Positions 22,185 through 24,894 of a stretch of 24,894 bases of DNA are shown piece after piece. The translations under genes and the position numbers were made by a program. The stretch lies in the NCBI GenBank assembly GCA_964451925.1, contig CAYVKA010000067.1, positions 1 to 24,894 on the forward strand, read 5' to 3'. The first letter of the stretch is position 1. The number at the start of each line of letters is the position of its first letter. Origin of the DNA: Nevskia sp964451925 (GTDB taxonomy: Bacteria > Pseudomonadota > Gammaproteobacteria > Nevskiales > Nevskiaceae). The notes under the pieces were generated by a model. That model saw only the letters and a list, made by a program, of their open reading frames with translations, was not told the DNA's origin and did not search any database.

Positions 22185-22760
22185 CTAAGCGCTGCCCGGG
22201 CTGCCGGAATGCCATACCGTGGTCAGCCGCTCCGACTGCAGCTGGCTGGCCGGGGTGATGGTCTTGCGCTGCCACGGGATGCGCCCGAGGAACCACAGTT
22301 TCCAGAAGCCCAGCGACTCGCCCGGATTGCGCCGCAGCAGTTCGCTGAAGGTCTCGACCACGCCGATGTCGATGCCCAGCGCTTCCCGATAGACTTCATG
22401 CACGAATTTCGAACAGAACATGCGCGTCGACTCGTACCTGAAGCCGAGGTGATACCAACGGCCCATGCGCGCGTCACAGGCCCGGCGCAGCGCTTCCACC
22501 GCCGACGGCGACAGCTCTTGCCGCAGGCGGCGCACCACGAACCAATCGTCGTCCGAGCGGCCGAGGAATTTGTCCAGCGGGCGGTAGCGGCACACCGGCA
22601 CGGCGCTTTCTGCCACCACCCAGCCGACGGCGGGATCGTGGAACACGATGCCGACATGCGAGGCTTTGGTGCCGGTGGCGCTGGCCACCCGGCGGTACAG
22701 CGGACTGGGGGTGGCAACGAAGACGATGTCGCCGGATTTCAGCGGCGGATGGCTGGCCAT
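22185..22760 (-). CDS. YebB/YiiX-type permuted papain-like cysteine peptidase
   Basis: A 191-residue protein of the circularly permuted NlpC/P60 (YiiX/YebB, C92-like) group. The order of catalytic residues is permuted: H35 in ASHVGIV, E51 in VAES, then C116 in MFCSKFVHEVY. It starts LKSGDIVFVAT, the family N-terminus. No signal peptide is seen, so the cytoplasm is expected. Members are hydrolases or acyltransferases acting on amide or lipid ester bonds; the substrate here is unknown. ATG 22760 has AAGGAG 7 bases upstream. It is third in an operon with PspA-like and YiaAB-like genes, 4 bases after the latter. Confidence 0.87.
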   Translation of the reverse strand: MASHPPLKSGDIVFVATPSPLYRRVASATGTKASHVGIVFHDPAVGWVVAESAVPVCRYRPLDKFLGRSDDDWFVVRRLRQELSPSAVEALRRACDARMGRWYHLGFRYESTRMFCSKFVHEVYREALGIDIGVVETFSELLRRNPGESLGFWKLWFLGRIPWQRKTITPASQLQSERLTTVWHSGSPGSA

Positions 22761-22764
22761 TGCA

Positions 22765-23061
22765 TCACTCCTTGACGCCATAGTCGTGCAGCAGCTTCTC
22801 GGCCCGCGCCTGCGCGATCTGGTTGATCAGCTTGGCGCCTTCGAACTCGTCGCGCAGGGTCTTGGCCAGCGTGAAGGTGGAGCCGACCAGGAACAGCGTG
22901 CCGAGGATCATGTAGCCGCGCACCCAGATTTCAACCGGCATCAGTGCAACCCCGAACACCATGCCGCCGAGCGCGATGGCGAAGGACGCCTTGACGAAGA
23001 AGATCCAGCCCGGCGAGTCGTAGCGCGTGGCGGCGGCGCTATCCAGCAGTTGTTGGTTCAT
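22765..23061 (-). CDS. YiaA/YiaB-family inner-membrane protein
   Basis: A 98-residue protein with the YiaAB two-helix pattern: SPGWIFFVKASFAIALGGMVFG (split at about residue 27) as helix 1, a short loop with PVEIWVRGY, then ILGTLFLVGSTFTLAKTLRDEFE as helix 2 and the conserved K-x2-RDE end. A 30-residue charged tail follows and faces the cytoplasm. The function of the family is unknown, but it commonly sits next to PspA-like genes. Its ATG overlaps the pspA-like stop in ATGA, so the two are coupled. Confidence 0.87.
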   Translation of the reverse strand: MNQQLLDSAAATRYDSPGWIFFVKASFAIALGGMVFGVALMPVEIWVRGYMILGTLFLVGSTFTLAKTLRDEFEGAKLINQIAQARAEKLLHDYGVKE

Positions 23062-23792
23062 GAAGCCTTCTCCGTGGCACCGGCCTGGGAGAGCGCGGCG
23101 GGGCCGGCAGGCGCCTCGGCGGCGGCGATGCGGGCGCGCAGCGCGGCCAGGGCTTCGTCCACCGCGCTGTCGGCGCTGAGCCGGGCGATGCTGCGCTCCA
23201 GCCGGTCCTGCTCGTCGAGCAGCTCGCCGGCGGCTTCGGCCTGGCAATCCGCGGACTCGGCCTGCTGCTCGTAGCGCTCCAGCGCCTGCGCCCGGTCCAG
23301 CGCATTGCCGTAGGCATCGTCGGCCTGGCCGGCACGGCGCAACGCCTGCGCCGCCGCCTGCTGCACATCGATCACCGCCACGCGCTGCCGCACCCGCCCC
23401 AGCTCGGCGCGCAGGCGGCCGACCTGGCCGCGCAGCCGCGCCACCGCGGCGGCCGCCCGCCGCAGCAACGGCGACAAGCCCTCGGCGCCGTGGTGCAGCG
23501 CCACCGCGCGCCCCAGCGCCTCGCGCGCCAGCCCGTCCTCACCGCGGCGCAGCAGGCTTTCGGCGCTGCGCTCCCAGTCGGCGGCTTCCTGGCCCATGCG
23601 CTCCTGGCTGCGCTGCAACTGCCGCTCGGCGCCCAGCGCCGCCACCAGGCCGCGATTGGCGGCGGCCAGTTCGGCGCCCAGGTCGCGCAGCAGCTGGTGC
23701 GACATCAGCTGCGGGTCTTCGACCCGGTCCACGGCGTGGTGCGCCTGCGCCACCACCAGCCCGCGGATGCGGGATAACAGCGTTGTTGCCAT
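23058..23792 (-). CDS. PspA/IM30-family membrane-stress protein
   Basis: A 244-residue, almost wholly helical coiled-coil protein. The N-terminus (MATTLLSRIRGLVVAQAHHAVDRVEDP, split at residue 12) has the PspA pattern of an amphipathic membrane-binding helix followed by VEDPQLM...LLRDL. Long heptad-rich helices run to about residue 225, and the tail is Ala/Pro-rich. PspA/Vipp1 (ESCRT-III-like) proteins coat and repair stressed inner membranes. No pspB, pspC or sigma54 elements are seen; instead the operon pairs it with YiaAB and a papain-like peptidase. GGGGAGAC precedes the ATG. Confidence 0.88.
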   Translation of the reverse strand: MATTLLSRIRGLVVAQAHHAVDRVEDPQLMSHQLLRDLGAELAAANRGLVAALGAERQLQRSQERMGQEAADWERSAESLLRRGEDGLAREALGRAVALHHGAEGLSPLLRRAAAAVARLRGQVGRLRAELGRVRQRVAVIDVQQAAAQALRRAGQADDAYGNALDRAQALERYEQQAESADCQAEAAGELLDEQDRLERSIARLSADSAVDEALAALRARIAAAEAPAGPAALSQAGATEKAS

Positions 23793-23816
23793 ATGCGTCT
23801 CCCCGGCTGCATTTAA

Positions 23817-23831
23817 CTGAACGATGTTTAG
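23817..23831. promoter_or_regulatory. Operator A before the pspA-like operon
   Basis: CTGAACGATGTTTAG is a near-palindrome of the form TGAAC-N3-GTTCA with one mismatch. It falls at the expected transcription start of the pspA-like operon. Confidence 0.6.
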
Positions 23832-23834
23832 TTG

Positions 23835-23863
23835 AAGTTAATTGAGCATTGTTCAATTGTCAA
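23835..23863 (-). promoter_or_regulatory. Promoter of the pspA-like operon, with operator B in the spacer
   Basis: On the minus strand a perfect -35 TTGACA (23858-23863) and a weak -10 TAACTT (23835-23840) are 17 bases apart. Operator B, TTGAGCATTGTTCAA (23842-23856), fills the spacer and matches TGAAC-N3-GTTCA with one mismatch. Operators A and B have centres 25 bp apart. A TetR-type repressor would block polymerase here. Confidence 0.65.
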
Positions 23864-23950
23864 GCCAGGATGTGATGCGGCGCACGGCCGGCCGCGCCAT
23901 CCACGCCATCCGCCGCCCTGGCCGCGGGGCGGCGCGGAGCTGGGCGGAAA

Positions 23951-23979
23951 CTTGAAATGCACCGCGATGGTCCACACTT
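23951..23979 (+). promoter_or_regulatory. Sigma32-type heat-shock promoter of hslVU
   Basis: CTTGAAA (23951-23957) is an exact sigma32 -35, followed after 14 bases by CCACACTT (23972-23979), a 5-of-7 match to CCCCAT-N-T. hslVU is a known heat-shock operon. The leader would be about 40 bases and contains the hairpin listed next. Confidence 0.72.
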
Positions 23980-23991
23980 AGTGCCTCAGCG

Positions 23992-24007
23992 TCCGCGGCA
24001 CCGCGGA
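23992..24007 (+). other. Leader hairpin of hslVU mRNA
   Basis: TCCGCG (23992-23997) pairs with CGCGGA (24002-24007) around a GCAC loop, ending 7 bases before the GGAGA ribosome site (24015-24019). It could affect stability or translation of the transcript; a 5' stem-loop with such a role is, as I recall, described for E. coli hslVU. Confidence 0.4.
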
Positions 24008-24025
24008 GTTCAACGGAGAAGCGCT

Positions 24026-24571
24026 TTGCAACAGTTCGACGGCACCACCATTCTCACCGTGCGCCGCGGCGGCCAGGTCTGTGTCGGCGGCGACGGCCAG
24101 GTTTCGATGGGCAACACCATGGTCAAGGGCAACGCGCGCAAGGTGCGCCGGCTCTACAACAACACCGTCATCGCCGGCTTCGCCGGCGGCACCGCCGACG
24201 CCTTCACCCTGTTCGAGCGCTTCGAAGGCAAGCTGGAGAAGCATTCCGGCAACCTGACGCGCGCCGCGGTGGAGATGGCCAAGGACTGGCGCACCGACCG
24301 CTACCTGCGCCGCCTGGAAGCGCTGCTGCTGGTGGCGGATAAGGAGGCCTCGCTGATGATCACCGGCACCGGCGACGTGATGGAGCCCGAGGCGCATGGC
24401 GTGATGGCCATCGGCTCGGGCGGCCCCTACGCCGCCGCCGCCGCCCGCGCGCTGGTGGAGAACAGCGAGCTGTCGGCGCAACAGATCGTGGAAAAGGCGC
24501 TGCACATCGCCGCCGATATCTGCATCTACACCAACCACAACCTGACCATCGAGGCGCTGGCGACCGCCTGA
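24026..24571 (+). CDS. hslV: ATP-dependent protease subunit HslV
   Basis: HslV is the proteasome-like peptidase of the HslUV protease in the cytoplasm. From TTG 24026 the protein is 181 residues, starting MQQFDGTTILTVRR; removal of six residues exposes the catalytic N-terminal Thr (T7). Family segments are GGDGQVSMGNTMVKGNARKVRRL (split at about residue 30), AGFAGGTADAF and AIGSGGPYA. The TTG start is supported by the homologous N-terminus and by GGAGA 6 bases upstream. The in-frame ATG at 23957 overlaps the -35 of the heat-shock promoter and gives an unconserved extension. hslU follows after 74 bases. Confidence 0.95.
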   Translation: MQQFDGTTILTVRRGGQVCVGGDGQVSMGNTMVKGNARKVRRLYNNTVIAGFAGGTADAFTLFERFEGKLEKHSGNLTRAAVEMAKDWRTDRYLRRLEALLLVADKEASLMITGTGDVMEPEAHGVMAIGSGGPYAAAAARALVENSELSAQQIVEKALHIAADICIYTNHNLTIEALATA

Positions 24572-24645
24572 AGGCGCGCCGGCTATCGAACCCGGCGCCG
24601 CCGCCTGACCGGCCCGCGGCGCCCTCACTCCATCCGGGAATACGC

Positions 24646-24894
24646 ATGAACGACGCACTCTCCACTCCCCCACCCGCCGCCTCCGCCCAGGGCGCGGCGG
24701 CGATGACTCCGCGCGAGATCGTGCAGGAGTTGGACCGGCACATCGTCGGCCAGCAGGCGGCCAAGCGCGCCGTGGCCATCGCCCTGCGCAACCGCTGGCG
24801 CCGGCAGCAGACGCCGGACGCGATCCGCGCGGAAATCACGCCGAAGAACATCCTGATGATCGGCCCCACCGGCGTCGGCAAGACCGAGATCGCG
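24646..24894 (+). CDS. hslU: ATP-dependent protease ATPase subunit HslU (5' part)
   Basis: HslU is the AAA+ unfoldase that feeds substrates into HslV. The first 83 residues are present and the gene continues past the window end. MTPREIVQELDRHIVGQ begins at residue 20, matching the E. coli N-terminus, and the Walker A loop GPTGVGKTEIA is at the very end. ATG 24646 adds a 19-residue Ala/Pro-rich tail; ATG 24703 would give the classic start. Xanthomonas-type HslU also carries a short extension (from memory), so 24646 is kept. Confidence 0.94.
   Translation, partial: MNDALSTPPPAASAQGAAAMTPREIVQELDRHIVGQQAAKRAVAIALRNRWRRQQTPDAIRAEITPKNILMIGPTGVGKTEIA

Noticed and set aside
23957..24025. ATG 23957 as the start of hslV
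   Set aside because: It overlaps the sigma32 -35, has no ribosome site and adds 23 unconserved residues; TTG 24026 matches the family N-terminus.

Overview
The window is high-GC chromosomal DNA of a gammaproteobacterium. Gene content (HemJ, Bfr/Bfd, RppH next to a HAD phosphatase, dapF-DUF484-xerC, hslVU) and a GGGAATC-type heptamer repeat suggest the Xanthomonadales/Nevskiales (Lysobacterales) neighbourhood; this is an inference, as there is no rRNA to settle it. Genes are tightly packed on both strands, no gene-free stretch exceeds 300 bases, and I see no tRNA, rRNA, CRISPR array or intact insertion sequence.

Left part (1-9000), mostly housekeeping: the 3' end of hemJ; bacterioferritin and its ferredoxin Bfd, with a Fur box on the bfd promoter; rppH divergent from a HAD-IB phosphatase; pdxH translationally coupled to a DUF985 cupin; an AcuI-type oxidoreductase followed by a His-rich CDF zinc exporter; an ALDH3-like aldehyde dehydrogenase with a clear terminator; and an orphan chromosomal ParM/Ta0583-like actin with its own sigma70-type promoter.

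Middle part (9000-15760), an extracytoplasmic redox/metal island: a DUF2946 protein and an outer-membrane protein with an N-terminal CSSCGC motif on the + strand converge on a compact six-gene minus-strand operon. That operon encodes a di-haem peroxidase lipoprotein, a coiled-coil porin, an exported FMN-binding protein with a SGAT flavinylation site, ApbE, a four-helix cytochrome-b-like membrane protein and a TlpA thioredoxin. A Fur-box-like sequence lies between the -35 and -10 of the operon promoter. The set reads as an iron-responsive electron route from the inner membrane through a covalent flavin to periplasmic haem, with its own pore. This is the strongest candidate for a little-described system.

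Right part (15884-24894): dapF-DUF484-xerC form an overlapping operon and hslV-hslU follow about 5.6 kb later. Between them sits an accessory block. It holds a membrane-anchored linalool dehydratase/isomerase-like enzyme that keeps the C-x8-C active-site pair, a small membrane protein behind it, and a divergent TetR regulator with two operator palindromes exactly 22 bp apart. It also holds a second TetR regulator (WHG type) and a PspA/IM30-YiaAB-papain-like peptidase operon whose promoter carries two TGAAC-N3-GTTCA-type operators. hslVU is preceded by a good sigma32-type promoter and uses a TTG start.
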